Of a stretch of 64,000 nucleotides of DNA, positions 17,279 through 26,299 are shown piece by piece. Origin of the DNA: JAKZVK01 sp965248255 (GTDB taxonomy: Bacteria > Acidobacteriota > Terriglobia > Bryobacterales > UBA6623); the NCBI GenBank assembly GCA_965248255.1, contig CBDFIW010000001.1:682001-746000 (forward strand). Reading direction: 5' to 3'. Both the position numbers and the translations under genes were made by a program. The stretch's first letter is position 1, and each line of letters begins with the position of its first letter. The notes under the pieces were generated by a model that saw nothing but the letters and a program-made list of their open reading frames with translations, made no database searches and was not told the origin of the DNA.

Positions 17279-18370
17279 TTGAATCCCGCAAATTATTATG
17301 ACACTTTTTGATAGTGTGGAGCATCTATATATGTATGGGCAACCCCAAAGGTGTGAAGCGGGATTTCAAGGCGCTGGAGAAGCGCCGTTTCGAAGCGATG
17401 CGGCTGCTCCACCAAGGCCACAATCAGTCCGAGACGGCGAGACGGCTGAACGTCGCTCGCCAAACCGTCAGTGAGTGGCGGCGGCAATACCGCGAGCAGG
17501 GTGCGGCCGGACTCCGCCAGGCCGGGCGCGCCGGACGCAAGCCGCTCCTCGATGCCGCACAACGCGAACGCCTGACGTCGCTGCTGCTGGAAGGCCCGGA
17601 AGCCCACGGCTTCCCAACGCCCCTGTGGAGCTGTCCGCGGGTGGCTCGGCTGACCGGAGACGAGTTCGGGGTCGCATACCACGCAGGCCACGCCTGGAAG
17701 ATCCTGCGAGCGCTCGACTGGAGCCCGCAACGCCCGGCCGGAAAGGCGCGCGAGCGCAACGAAGAGCGGATCCGCACCTGGAAGCGCAAGACCTGGAAGC
17801 GCATTAAAAAAGCCCAAAACGAAGGCCGTACGCTCGTCTTCATCGACGAAAGCGGATTGAGTCAGAAGCCGCATCGCTGCCGCACCTGGGCGCCACGTGG
17901 CCAAACACCGGTGCTGCAGTTTAACTTCAACTGGGAGAAGCTTTCCGTCTCGGCGGGGCTGACGCTGCGTAACTTCTACTTCCGGCTCTATCCCGGTGCG
18001 ATCGGCAAAGAGCAAGTGACCGACTTTCTCAAGGCGTTGGTACGTCATATCGATCGCCCGCTGCTGATCGTCTGGGATCGGCTGCCGGCGCACCGTAGCC
18101 GCCTGGTGCAAGAGTTCATCGAACTCTCCGAAGGCCACATCGCAACCGAGTACTTGCCACCCTATGCGCCGGAGTTGAATCCGGTGGAATACATCTGGGC
18201 TTACTGGAAGCAGCACGAGTTGCCGAACGTCTGTCCGAAAGACTACGGCGAGCTGAACGAGCGGGCCCGCAAGGCACTCCGCCGCATGTACCGCAAACCG
18301 CGTTTGATCACGGCCTTCTGGAAACAGTCTTCTCTTTGTTTTGACTGACTCTATATTATGCGGGAGTCAA
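17279..18370 (+). mobile_element. IS630-family insertion sequence, copy 2 (1092 bp), nested in the IS481 element
   Basis: Bounded by TTGAATCCCGCAAATTATTA and the complement of TTGACTCCCGCATAATATA, with TA on each side (17277-17278 and 18371-18372). Apart from a two-base length difference in one A run and a few substitutions it equals copy 1 at 1752-2845. Insertion between the two GGTAACAC boxes of the IS481 left end dates it after the IS481 element. Confidence 0.93.
17335..18348 (+). CDS. IS630 transposase, intact
   Basis: 337 residues from ATG 17335 (a TTG at 17308 is also possible). The N-terminus carries a helix-turn-helix (HQGHNQSETARRLNVARQTVSEWRRQY) and a second HTH-like region; the C-terminal half is the DDE_3 integrase-like fold with the three acidic residues visible in VFIDESGL, LIVWDRLPAH and PELNPVEYIW. 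Here the A run is six bases (AAAAAA at about 17805-17810) and the frame is continuous, unlike copy 1. Likely functional. Confidence 0.93.
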   Translation: MGNPKGVKRDFKALEKRRFEAMRLLHQGHNQSETARRLNVARQTVSEWRRQYREQGAAGLRQAGRAGRKPLLDAAQRERLTSLLLEGPEAHGFPTPLWSCPRVARLTGDEFGVAYHAGHAWKILRALDWSPQRPAGKARERNEERIRTWKRKTWKRIKKAQNEGRTLVFIDESGLSQKPHRCRTWAPRGQTPVLQFNFNWEKLSVSAGLTLRNFYFRLYPGAIGKEQVTDFLKALVRHIDRPLLIVWDRLPAHRSRLVQEFIELSEGHIATEYLPPYAPELNPVEYIWAYWKQHELPNVCPKDYGELNERARKALRRMYRKPRLITAFWKQSSLCFD

Positions 18371-18430
18371 TAATGCCAAGCACATAGGTAACACTTTGAG
18401 GCATAAAACATTTCTGAGAGGGAATGATCT

Positions 18431-19906
18431 ATGCCTTGGCAGGAGACCTGTGTGCGAAACGAGAGAACTCGCTTTGTGGTGGACTGGGAAAGGAAACTCG
18501 AGTCGATGGCCGAGCTGTGCCGGCGCTACGGCGTGAGTCGCAAGACCGGCTACAAGTGGCTGCAGCGCTACGGGCAGCAGGGCTGGGAAGGATTGCAGGA
18601 CCGCTCCCGAGCAGCGCGACGCCATCCGCAGCAGACCGCGGCCGCGATCGAGCAAGAGATTCTCGCTCTGCGGGCACAGCACACGCGCTGGGGCGCGGTC
18701 ACCTTGAAAGCGCGGCTGCAGCGGGCGCAGCCCGAGGTGGCTTGGCCGGCGGTGAGCACGATCGGGAATCTGCTGCGGCGACACGGTCTGACGGTGCCGC
18801 GGCGGCGCCGGGCGCGCGCCGCACCGACCGCACCGCCGCTGACGCCGGGGAGCGAGCCCAACCGGGTTTGGTGCGCCGACTTCAAAGGTTGGTTCCGCAC
18901 CCAAGACGGCCAGCGCTGCGATCCGTTGACGATCTCGGATGCGGCTAGCCGTTACTTATTGCGTTGCCAGGCGGTGGCGACACCGGATCGAGAACACGTC
19001 CAGCCGTTGTTTGAAGCCACATTTCGGGAGTTTGGCTTGCCGCGGGTGCTGCGCACCGACAACGGGCCGCCGTTTGCGACGCTGGCGGTGCACGGGCTGT
19101 CACGGCTGGCGGTATGGTGGATCAAGTTGGGGATTTATCCGCAGCGGATCGAGCCGGGACATCCCGAACAGAACGGGCGGCATGAGAGGATGCACCGCAC
19201 GCTGAAGCAAGAGACGGCCTCGCCGCCGGCGGCGAACCTGCGGGCGCAGCAGCGGGCGTTGGATTGCTTTCGCCAAGATTGCAACGAAGAGCGACCGCAC
19301 CAGGGGCTGGAGCTGCGGACGCCCAGCGAGTGTTATCAGGGCTCGGGGCGGGAGTATCCCTCGCGGCTGAAGGAGCCGGAGTATCCGGCGGCGATGGCGG
19401 TGCGGCGCGTGGTGGATGGGCAGCTTCGCTGGCGGCGTCAACGAGTGTTTGTCGGCAAGGGACTCAACGGCGAGCGGGTGGGGCTGGAGGCGATCGAGGA
19501 GGGGGTGTGGCGGGTATGGTTTTCCTTTTACGAGCTGGGCCTGTTCGACGAACGGGGGTGGCGGTTGCGGCCTTGCCCGGACCCGGCGGCGGGCCACTCG
19601 TCCGGGGTGGGACCGGACTGCGGTCGCCCTCCGGGCTCCCTACGTCCGGCCCCACCCCGGACGAGAAGTGTTACCTATGTGCTTGGCATAAAGTGTTACC
19701 TATGGCCCGGTAAGTTCAAATCTCGCTGGATACTCCCACGCCTAGGGCATCACCGCGACATTCCACTAGCGGCCAGTACAGCGGGGAAGGCTTCCAGCTC
19801 GTTGCGGCTGGAGTGCTACGGTAGGCGGCATGTCGAACCGTCGTCCGAATGGAAGCGTGTTCGAAAACTTAGCGGCCGGCCCTCCTGGATCGATTATCTG
19901 GCGTAA
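18431..19906 (+). CDS. IS481-family transposase; frame runs out of the element
   Basis: Up to 491 residues. HTH region SMAELCRRYGVSRKTGYKWLQRY, then an rve-type integrase core with the three acidic residues in NRVWCADFKGWF, VLRTDNGPPF and PEQNGRHERMHRTLKQET, then a C-terminal domain up to about LGLFDERGWRLRPCPD. No stop occurs inside the element: the frame reads through the right inverted repeat (VTYVLGIKCYLW) and ends 196 bases outside it at 19906. The last 65 or so residues are therefore host-derived and probably not functional; either the original stop was lost or the family tolerates this. Start ATG 18431 has GAGAGGGA upstream. Confidence 0.88.
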   Translation: MPWQETCVRNERTRFVVDWERKLESMAELCRRYGVSRKTGYKWLQRYGQQGWEGLQDRSRAARRHPQQTAAAIEQEILALRAQHTRWGAVTLKARLQRAQPEVAWPAVSTIGNLLRRHGLTVPRRRRARAAPTAPPLTPGSEPNRVWCADFKGWFRTQDGQRCDPLTISDAASRYLLRCQAVATPDREHVQPLFEATFREFGLPRVLRTDNGPPFATLAVHGLSRLAVWWIKLGIYPQRIEPGHPEQNGRHERMHRTLKQETASPPAANLRAQQRALDCFRQDCNEERPHQGLELRTPSECYQGSGREYPSRLKEPEYPAAMAVRRVVDGQLRWRRQRVFVGKGLNGERVGLEAIEEGVWRVWFSFYELGLFDERGWRLRPCPDPAAGHSSGVGPDCGRPPGSLRPAPPRTRSVTYVLGIKCYLWPGKFKSRWILPRLGHHRDIPLAASTAGKASSSLRLECYGRRHVEPSSEWKRVRKLSGRPSWIDYLA

Positions 19907-19956
19907 TATAGTGCTACACGTTGGTAATTCAGAGAGCATTCGTTGGAGGCAGCCAC

Positions 19957-20634
19957 ATGTCAAGATTGACCGAGTCCACCACCGGGCCGACCAGGGCACT
20001 CGCGATGATCGCCACTGCGGCTACAAGTGGTCTTGGCGTTGCTTGGATTGGACACGCCGACCACACCTGGGAGCGCATTCTCGCAGGATGCCTGGTCGTG
20101 GCGATCGCGGGGTTTGCCATGTACAGAATCGACTTGATGAGGCGGGACACAGTCGAAGTCTCGGGCCAAGAGCCTGGACAGTTCCGCAAGCTGAGCCTCT
20201 TCATCGCTGCATCATTCGGAGTATGGATTCTGCTCTTCCTGGTCGGCGTCAACGTCAGCAGCAGTCAACATCTGGATGTTGCGCTTGCAAATGAGCTTCC
20301 GCCATTAAAGCGAGTCGAGGCTGCGTCCATCTTCGCTGTTTCCCACACCTATTCGAACGTTGCGTTGCTGTGCTGCGTAACGGTTCTTCTGGGCTCGCTA
20401 CTCCGGGGCGCTGTAGCGCTCAAGTCGGCCGCAGTTGATGATCGCGTAAGCTGGTCGGAGGTTTCCCTGACGGTGAAGCGTGGCCTTGTCATCTATGCCG
20501 TCGCCCTCTCCAGCGTTCTGCTGCTGTCCGGCGGCGGGCACATCTTCGACAGCCCGGACCCGTATCTGCGGTTTTCGATTTTCATCAGCGGGTTAGGTCT
20601 TCTGCGAGGATTCAAGCCCACTCTGTTCGCGTGA
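19957..20634 (+). CDS. Unrecognised integral membrane protein
   Basis: 225 residues from ATG 19957, chosen because GGAGG lies eight bases before it. Roughly five to six hydrophobic segments are seen: ALAMIATAATSGLGVAWIG, ILAGCLVVAIAGFAMY, LSLFIAASFGVWILLFLVGVNV, VALLCCVTVLLGSLLRG, GLVIYAVALSSVLLLSGGG and a weaker one at the end. I do not recognise a family. It directly follows the right end of the IS481 element and precedes the enolase-superfamily gene by about 35 bases, which could be one transcript. Confidence 0.65.
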   Translation: MSRLTESTTGPTRALAMIATAATSGLGVAWIGHADHTWERILAGCLVVAIAGFAMYRIDLMRRDTVEVSGQEPGQFRKLSLFIAASFGVWILLFLVGVNVSSSQHLDVALANELPPLKRVEAASIFAVSHTYSNVALLCCVTVLLGSLLRGAVALKSAAVDDRVSWSEVSLTVKRGLVIYAVALSSVLLLSGGGHIFDSPDPYLRFSIFISGLGLLRGFKPTLFA

Positions 20635-20669
20635 TGGGTGCGATCTTTGCCAGGACAGGAGATCACACT

Positions 20670-21946
20670 ATGCTCAACCGACGACGCTTCCTCGCCGCGA
20701 CGGCTGCCGCCGGTGCGGCTGGCTTCGTGCCGGAACAATCGCAAATCCTCAAAGCCATGCCGAGCGCCGAAAGCGAACTCGGCAAAGTGAAAATCACCGA
20801 CGTCAAGACCGCCTCGGTGATGATCAAATACCCGGCGCACCTTGTGAAGGTCGAGACGGACTCCGGGCTCTACGGCATCGGCGAGGCGTTCAACCGTGAC
20901 GGGATTCTGGACCACCTCCGTGCGCTCAAGGGGCCGTCATCGGCGAAGACCCGCTGCAGGTCGATTACCTATTCCAAAAGATGTCGGAGGCCAAGCTAGG
21001 GCACGGGTCCTGGACCGGCTCGGTGCCCTCGGCCATCTCGGGCATCGAAATCGCCTTGTGGGACCTGGCGGGGAAGATCCTCAAAGTCCCGGCCTACGTG
21101 CTGCTCGGCGGCAAGTTCCGCGACAAGTTGCTGATCTATCACGACACAGGCTCGCCGAAGACCGCCGACCCGGCGGCGTGGGTCGAAGAAGCGCAGAAGT
21201 CGGTCGAGTATGGTTTCAAGGCCACCAAGTTCGACCTCGACTGGGAAAACAACGCGCAGCAGCTTGCCGGACGACCGTACCAGTATCGCGGCGAGCTATG
21301 GAACCGCGGGATCACCACCATTGAGATGGAGCAGTGGGTGAAGATTCTGGAGGCCATCCGTCTCGAGCTGGGGCCTCACTACCCGCTGGCGATCGATCTC
21401 CACTTCAGCTACAACATGGGCGACACGATGCGCTTCGCGCGCATGGTCGAGGACCTGAACCTGTGGTTCATAGAAGACCCCATCCCGCCTCAGAACGCCG
21501 ACGCCATGGCGCGGTTCACGCGTGCCTGCCCGGTCCCGACGGCTACCGGCGAGAATCTTTACACGCGTCACACCTTCCGCGACTTCATCGAGAAGCAGTC
21601 GTGCGACATCATCCAACCCGACCCGCAAAAGGTCGGCGGGCTGCTCGAGACGAAGAAGATCGCCGACTGGGCCGACCTTTACTACATTACGATGGCCTGC
21701 CACAACATGTGCACGCCGGTGGGAACCGTCGCCAACGGGCACGCCTGCGCGGCGATCCGCCCGTTCGTCACGCTCGAATCCGACAGCGTCGAGCTGGACT
21801 ACTGGGACGACATCATCCAGACCGACACGGGCAAGGTCTTCCAAGACGGCTATCTGGAGATGACCGACAAGCCCGGCCTCGGTATCGAGCTGAACGACGA
21901 TGTCTGCCGCGCCCACCTCGCGGAAGGGTCGGGATACTTCGAGTAG
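20670..21946 (+). CDS. Tat-exported mandelate racemase/enolase-superfamily enzyme, frameshifted at a G4 run
   Basis: Start ATG 20670 (AGGAG eight bases before) opens a twin-arginine signal (NRRRFLAATAAAGAAGF). The frame breaks at 20930-20933: with five G instead of four the protein reads on as ALKGAVIGEDPLQVDYLF into the long second frame, so one base is missing. The second part has the barrel motifs FKATKFDLDWE (catalytic Lys region), AIDLHFSYN (first metal Asp), WFIEDPIPP (second ligand, Glu), TATGENLYT (third, Glu) and ACHNMCTPVG (catalytic His), pointing to a sugar-acid dehydratase-like member. Substrate unknown. Total would be about 425 residues, normal for the family. Confidence 0.85.
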
Positions 21947-22180
21947 TTTGTCCTCCCGACTTTCAGTCGGTCATGAGACGCGGCCGTGATCGGGCGTCGG
22001 CTGAACCCAACAGTGAGGGAATGATCTGGCTCGGGACCGTCAGGGCTGATCGGCGGTCACAGAAGTTGTATTTTCTCGTAAGTGACTTCCAATCAAGTAG
22101 TTATCTCGACTCACTTGCCACGAGTGGCGCAGAAAACAGCCCTCCCTCCCGGACAATGGGTGTAGGAGCTCCTGTCCGCC

Positions 22181-23683
22181 GTGACCACTCGTTCGAAAAC
22201 CCTGCCCCCGCACCGCGAAAAGATCGAGAAGGCAGTCGCCCAGCGCGTGGCAGCCGGCTTCGTGACGGACGTGATCGTGATTTTCCGGTCCGTCTACCGC
22301 AAGCCAAAGCGCCAGGTGCTGCTGGCGCCCGAACCCGAGGCGCGGGCGGAGAAGATCCAAATCCTCGAATCGGCCGTCATGAAGAGTCTGGACGTGGTCG
22401 CCGGGGCGTTGCTCAAGCGCAGCGCCTGCATGTCGGTCCCCAGCCTGCCGGTGTCGGTCGAATCGTCAGGGGCGGCGGCGCACGCGGACCCGCACTCGGG
22501 GAGCGGCGTGCTCGTTTCCTCCTGGCTCACGAACTCTGTTTCGTTTCTGGCCTCGCCGGACTGGATCAAGAAACTCGCTTCGAACAAGAACGTTGCCCGC
22601 ATCATTACCAATAAGGCCGAGCATCTGCCCGAGCCCTTTCGCGTCGCGACGCGGCGTCCCAACGGGCCGGCTCGTGAAACCGCTTGGGGGCTCGATCACA
22701 TCGACATCCCGCAAGTCTGGAAGCAAGGTCTGAGCGGCAAGGGCGTCTCGGTCGGGCATCTCGACACGGGGGTTGATCCCAAGCATCCTGATCTCGAGGG
22801 ACGGATCACTGCCTGGGAGGCCTTCGATCAGTTCGGCCACGCTCTGACGGGCACACCGCGGTACGATTCCGGGTTTCACGGCACGCATACCGCGGGCACG
22901 ATTGCCGGAGGCGCGGGCCGCGGTGTCTCGATCGGCGTCGCGCCGGGAGCCAAGCTCGTGTCGGCGCTGGTGCTGCCGCAGGGCAACGGCACGACCAAGC
23001 AGATCGTGCGCGGCATGGAGTGGTGCGTGCGCCAGGGAGTCAAGGTGCTGAATCTGTCGCTCGGCGGTTCAGGTTACAACCAGGCCTACGAACCGACGGT
23101 CCACAACCTAGGGCTGCTGGGAATCTTCCCGGCGTTTTCGGTGGGCAACTCCGGGCTCGGAGTGACCGGCAGCCCGGCCAACCATCGCGACGCTTGCGCC
23201 GTGGGTTCGGTCAACCGTGCCAACGAGGTCGCCGACTTCAGCGGCGGCGGAGCGTTCGTGTGGGGCGAAGGCGAGACATACGTCAAGCCGGATCTTTGCG
23301 CCCCCGGTGTCGCTGTGCGCTCGGCCATCCCCACGGCGTATGTACAGGAAACAGGCGCCGAGCCCTATGACGACCTCGACGGCACCTCGATGGCCGCGCC
23401 GCACGTGTCGGGAACCGTCGCCTTGCTGTGGGAGGCCTTTCCGCAGGCTACTGCCGAGCAGATCAAAGAAGCGCTGTACACGACCTGCCAAGAGATCGGT
23501 CCCGGCTTCCACAACATGCACAGCGGCCGCGGCCTGATTCAACCCTTGGCGGCGTTGCGAAAGCTCGAAGCAATCGTGAGAGCGTCGCGGCCACAGAAGA
23601 AGGGTTCCGAGTTGTCGCGAGCGCTTAACAAAGTTGAGTCGATCGGCCTGCCCCGACAAAGCCCGGAGAACGTGGCGTTGTAG
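22181..23683 (+). CDS. Subtilisin-family (S8) serine protease
   Basis: 500 residues, complete catalytic triad: Asp195 in GHLDTGVDP, His236 in GFHGTHTAGT, Ser403 in GTSMAAPHVSG; the oxyanion Asn region is SVGNSG. The first 170 residues form a helical, propeptide-like head (VTDVIVIFRSVYRKPKRQ). No signal peptide is visible after GTG 22181, so it may be cytoplasmic or exported by an unrecognised route. AGGAG lies 14 bases before the GTG, further than usual, so the start is only probable. The 234-base gap before it shows no gene. Confidence 0.9.
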   Translation: MTTRSKTLPPHREKIEKAVAQRVAAGFVTDVIVIFRSVYRKPKRQVLLAPEPEARAEKIQILESAVMKSLDVVAGALLKRSACMSVPSLPVSVESSGAAAHADPHSGSGVLVSSWLTNSVSFLASPDWIKKLASNKNVARIITNKAEHLPEPFRVATRRPNGPARETAWGLDHIDIPQVWKQGLSGKGVSVGHLDTGVDPKHPDLEGRITAWEAFDQFGHALTGTPRYDSGFHGTHTAGTIAGGAGRGVSIGVAPGAKLVSALVLPQGNGTTKQIVRGMEWCVRQGVKVLNLSLGGSGYNQAYEPTVHNLGLLGIFPAFSVGNSGLGVTGSPANHRDACAVGSVNRANEVADFSGGGAFVWGEGETYVKPDLCAPGVAVRSAIPTAYVQETGAEPYDDLDGTSMAAPHVSGTVALLWEAFPQATAEQIKEALYTTCQEIGPGFHNMHSGRGLIQPLAALRKLEAIVRASRPQKKGSELSRALNKVESIGLPRQSPENVAL

Positions 23684-23804
23684 AGTGTCGTTGAAGCGGG
23701 TGCCCTGCTGACGTCCTTGCTGTTCTTCCCTTCCGATTGTGGGACTATCTAGGGGCTGCGCCGCATGAGCGCAACCGTTCCGATCACGTCTCCAGGAGGT
23801 CCGT

Positions 23805-26057
23805 ATGAACGTTCAACCCTTGCCGCGAATCAAGCAAACTGCTGTTCTCCTCACCGTTCTTTTCCTCTCTACCGGTGCGGTGGCCGCTGAGCCGCTTCGT
23901 TGCGATATGAGCGGCTACCAGTCGCAAGACGGACTCTCCGCCAACATGGACCAAGGCAATCTGGACGTCCGTTGGGAAGGCGAGCGCGGGAACAAGCTGC
24001 GCCTCGTGCTGGGCCTCGATGGAGGGAAGCCCGTGATTCGGCAAGTCGATGCAGGCACCTCCACGAGCGGGGCGGCAACACTTGCCCGGGACCTTTCGCC
24101 TGAGTTTTACGTCACCACCGGCCTGCGGCGCATCTCCTATCAGCAACTCAACCCCATCAAGGCAGCCGGACAGGAAGTCACGCCCGAAGTCATCGAGAAA
24201 GAGCAGTGGAAAGTCTTCTGGGACGCGCCGTTGAGCGTTCCCGGTTTGGCCGGCGTGAACGTCGATCTGCCGCGCCAAGAGAGCGAGATTCGCCGTGCGA
24301 CCGTCGCCTATAACACCACGGGCTGCACCGTCCGAACCGACGGCGGACGCCTCGTGGTTTCCTTCGACGGTCTGCAGTTAGGCATCTTCACGGGGCGGCT
24401 TGAATTCACCGCGTATCGCGGCACGAACCTGATCCGCCAGGAAGCCATCGCCAAGACGGACGAGCCCTCCGTTGCCTACAAATACAGCGGCGGCTGGCGG
24501 GGTCTGAAGATCGGTGATGCCGCGCGCGTCATCTGGCGCGACACCAGCCGTGCCTGGCAGAAGTACGAGTTCGGCGGGTCGCTCAACGAGGGTCCTGTCC
24601 CCCTACGGGCGCGCAACCGGCTCGCCATTGTCGAGACCGGTGAAGGCTCGATCGCCTTCTTCCCGCCGCCCCACAAATTCTTTTGGGCGCGCGAGATCGA
24701 GATGAACCTGGGCTACGTCTGGTACCGCAAGGACAGCGACGAGTCGTTCTCGGTCGGTGTCCGTCATGCCGACCACGAGGAGATGTTCCGTCCCTACGGT
24801 TTTTCCGAGGACCTGTGGGAGCGACGCATCAACCAGTCGCGCCGCTTCGCCGAAGGCAACTTCGCGATGTACAATGCGCCGCCCGGCACCTGGCAGCGCA
24901 TGGCGGTCTACTTCTACTTGAGCCCCGACGGCGGGCGCGAAACCCAACGGCGCGTGCTGGCGTTCACACACAACGACCGGTACAAACCATTGCCCGGGTA
25001 CCAAGTGGCGGTGAGCCATTTCCATACCCACTTCGCCGAGCAGTTACTCGATGCCGGAACCTTCGACTGGCGTCCGCCATGGCTGCCGGCCTTCCGGGGC
25101 CTGGGTATCAACATCGCCATGATGTCCGACTTCCACGGAGATGGAAATCCCAGCGATCCGGGACCGTTGCGCGTGGAAGACTTGAACAACTACTTCAAGG
25201 CTTGCCGGCGGCATTCGGACCGCGAGTTCCTTCTCATGCCAGGTGAGGAGCCCAACGCGCACGTCGGCGGACACTACACGATGGTTTTCCCGCATCCGGT
25301 CTACTGGACCAAGGTCCGCCAGGAAGGCCAGCCGTTCATGGAGCGGCACCCGCAGTACGGAACGGTCTACCATACCGGCTCTGCCGCTGATCTACTGGAG
25401 ATGTTGCGCCGCGAGGGCGGTCTTGTCTGGCAAGCGCATCCGCGCACCAAGGGCTCCACGCCTTACCCGGACGAGATTCGGCACACCGAGCACTTCCAAA
25501 GCGACCGCTACCTCGGAGGCGCCTACCAGTCGCTCCCGGCGGATCTATCCGAGAAGCGGATTTGCGAGGCGCGCTGCATCGGCGTGCTCGACGACATGAA
25601 CAACTGGGCGGGCCCGAAGTACCTGTTCGCCGAGGGCGATACCTACACCAAGTTTCCCGAGGACGAGATCTACGGCGAGTTGATCGTCAACTACATCAAG
25701 GTCGATCCGCTGCCGAAGTTCGATGAAGACTGGAGCCCGATCACCAAAGCGCTGCGTGCCGGGGAGTTCTTCGTCACAACGGGAGAGGTGCTGATCAGCG
25801 AAACGTCTGTGGAGGGTTCGGGTGCGCAACGAGAGTTAATGGCCGACGTCGAGTGGACGTTCCCGCTGGACTTCGTCGAGATCGTGTGGGGCGATGGAGA
25901 GACGATCGGGCGCAAGGAGATCTCGGCCACGAATCTGCCGCCATTCGGGAGCCACCGTTTTCACATCCCGTTTGATGCCAGCGGCAAGAAATGGATTCGC
26001 TTTTCCGCGTGGGACTCAGCGGGTAACGGCGCTTTGGCCCAGCCGGTTCATTTTTGA
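23805..26057 (+). CDS. Exported PHP/CehA-like protein of unknown substrate
   Basis: 750 residues with a strong ribosome binding site (AGGAGG) and a signal peptide (about residues 1-28, ending TGAVAAEP). The first half is beta-rich with no motif I recognise. The second half starts VAVSHFHTHFAEQLL (His-x-His), then GINIAMMSDFHGDGN, LLMPGEEPNAHVGGHYTMVFP and VWQAHPRTKGS, the spacing of metal ligands in the PHP-like metal-dependent hydrolases related to DUF3604. The end is a beta-sandwich-like segment (VEWTFPLDFVEIVWGDG). It is a distant relative in layout of the split gene at 10390-13257. Likely periplasmic hydrolase. Confidence 0.75.
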   Translation: MNVQPLPRIKQTAVLLTVLFLSTGAVAAEPLRCDMSGYQSQDGLSANMDQGNLDVRWEGERGNKLRLVLGLDGGKPVIRQVDAGTSTSGAATLARDLSPEFYVTTGLRRISYQQLNPIKAAGQEVTPEVIEKEQWKVFWDAPLSVPGLAGVNVDLPRQESEIRRATVAYNTTGCTVRTDGGRLVVSFDGLQLGIFTGRLEFTAYRGTNLIRQEAIAKTDEPSVAYKYSGGWRGLKIGDAARVIWRDTSRAWQKYEFGGSLNEGPVPLRARNRLAIVETGEGSIAFFPPPHKFFWAREIEMNLGYVWYRKDSDESFSVGVRHADHEEMFRPYGFSEDLWERRINQSRRFAEGNFAMYNAPPGTWQRMAVYFYLSPDGGRETQRRVLAFTHNDRYKPLPGYQVAVSHFHTHFAEQLLDAGTFDWRPPWLPAFRGLGINIAMMSDFHGDGNPSDPGPLRVEDLNNYFKACRRHSDREFLLMPGEEPNAHVGGHYTMVFPHPVYWTKVRQEGQPFMERHPQYGTVYHTGSAADLLEMLRREGGLVWQAHPRTKGSTPYPDEIRHTEHFQSDRYLGGAYQSLPADLSEKRICEARCIGVLDDMNNWAGPKYLFAEGDTYTKFPEDEIYGELIVNYIKVDPLPKFDEDWSPITKALRAGEFFVTTGEVLISETSVEGSGAQRELMADVEWTFPLDFVEIVWGDGETIGRKEISATNLPPFGSHRFHIPFDASGKKWIRFSAWDSAGNGALAQPVHF

Positions 26058-26078
26058 TTCATGAACGACCCCTTACTA

Positions 26079-26155
26079 CAGAGGCGTGGACGGGAGTCCG
26101 CGTTCCTGCGCTATGTCCCAAGGCGGTTGAGCGTGGACTTCCGTCCACGCTTCTG
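26079..26155. repeat. Paired hairpin repeat, second copy of the 13929 type
   Basis: Left arm 26079-26102 (CAGAGGCGTGGACGGGAGTC...) and right arm 26131-26155 (GCGTGGACTTCCGTCCACGC...) are near-perfect reverse complements, each able to fold on itself. The sequence after it (GTAGCGGTAATGGCACCG) also resembles that after the 13929 copy. The remaining part of the 26058-26299 gap holds no recognised gene. Confidence 0.75.
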
Positions 26156-26299
26156 TAGCGGTAATGGCACCGCGGCAGGGTGAGGGGCTGGACCTTACGG
26201 ACGGATTAAAGGGCGCTGGTTCCACGCCTGAAACGCAGCTGGTAGCGGCGCCACGCTATTCTAAAGAAGTAGGCCGCCGCTTCACGCGCAGTCCGAGTC

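Larger units (their letters stand above)
17257..19710 (+). mobile_element. IS481-family insertion sequence, interrupted near its left end by an IS630 copy
   Basis: The right end (about 19666-19710) carries two copies of GTGTTACCTATG separated by TGCTTGGCATAAA and ends CCCGG. Its reverse complement is found at the left as CCGGGGACATGGGTAACAC (17257 on), then a 1.1-kb IS630 insertion, then ATGCCAAGCACATAGGTAACAC (18373-18394). So each end has two GGTAACAC boxes, probable transposase sites, and the IS630 landed between them on the left. Flanking direct repeats of the IS481 element could not be identified with certainty. Confidence 0.82.

Noticed and set aside
1752..18370. Composite transposon formed by the two inverted IS630 copies
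   Set aside because: The DNA between them holds core genes (plsX, rpmF, yceD), the copies have their own TA duplications, and one copy sits inside an unrelated IS481 element.
18429..18904. Reading frames antisense to the IS481 transposase
   Set aside because: Pro/Arg-rich shadows of a GC-rich gene; no start signal.
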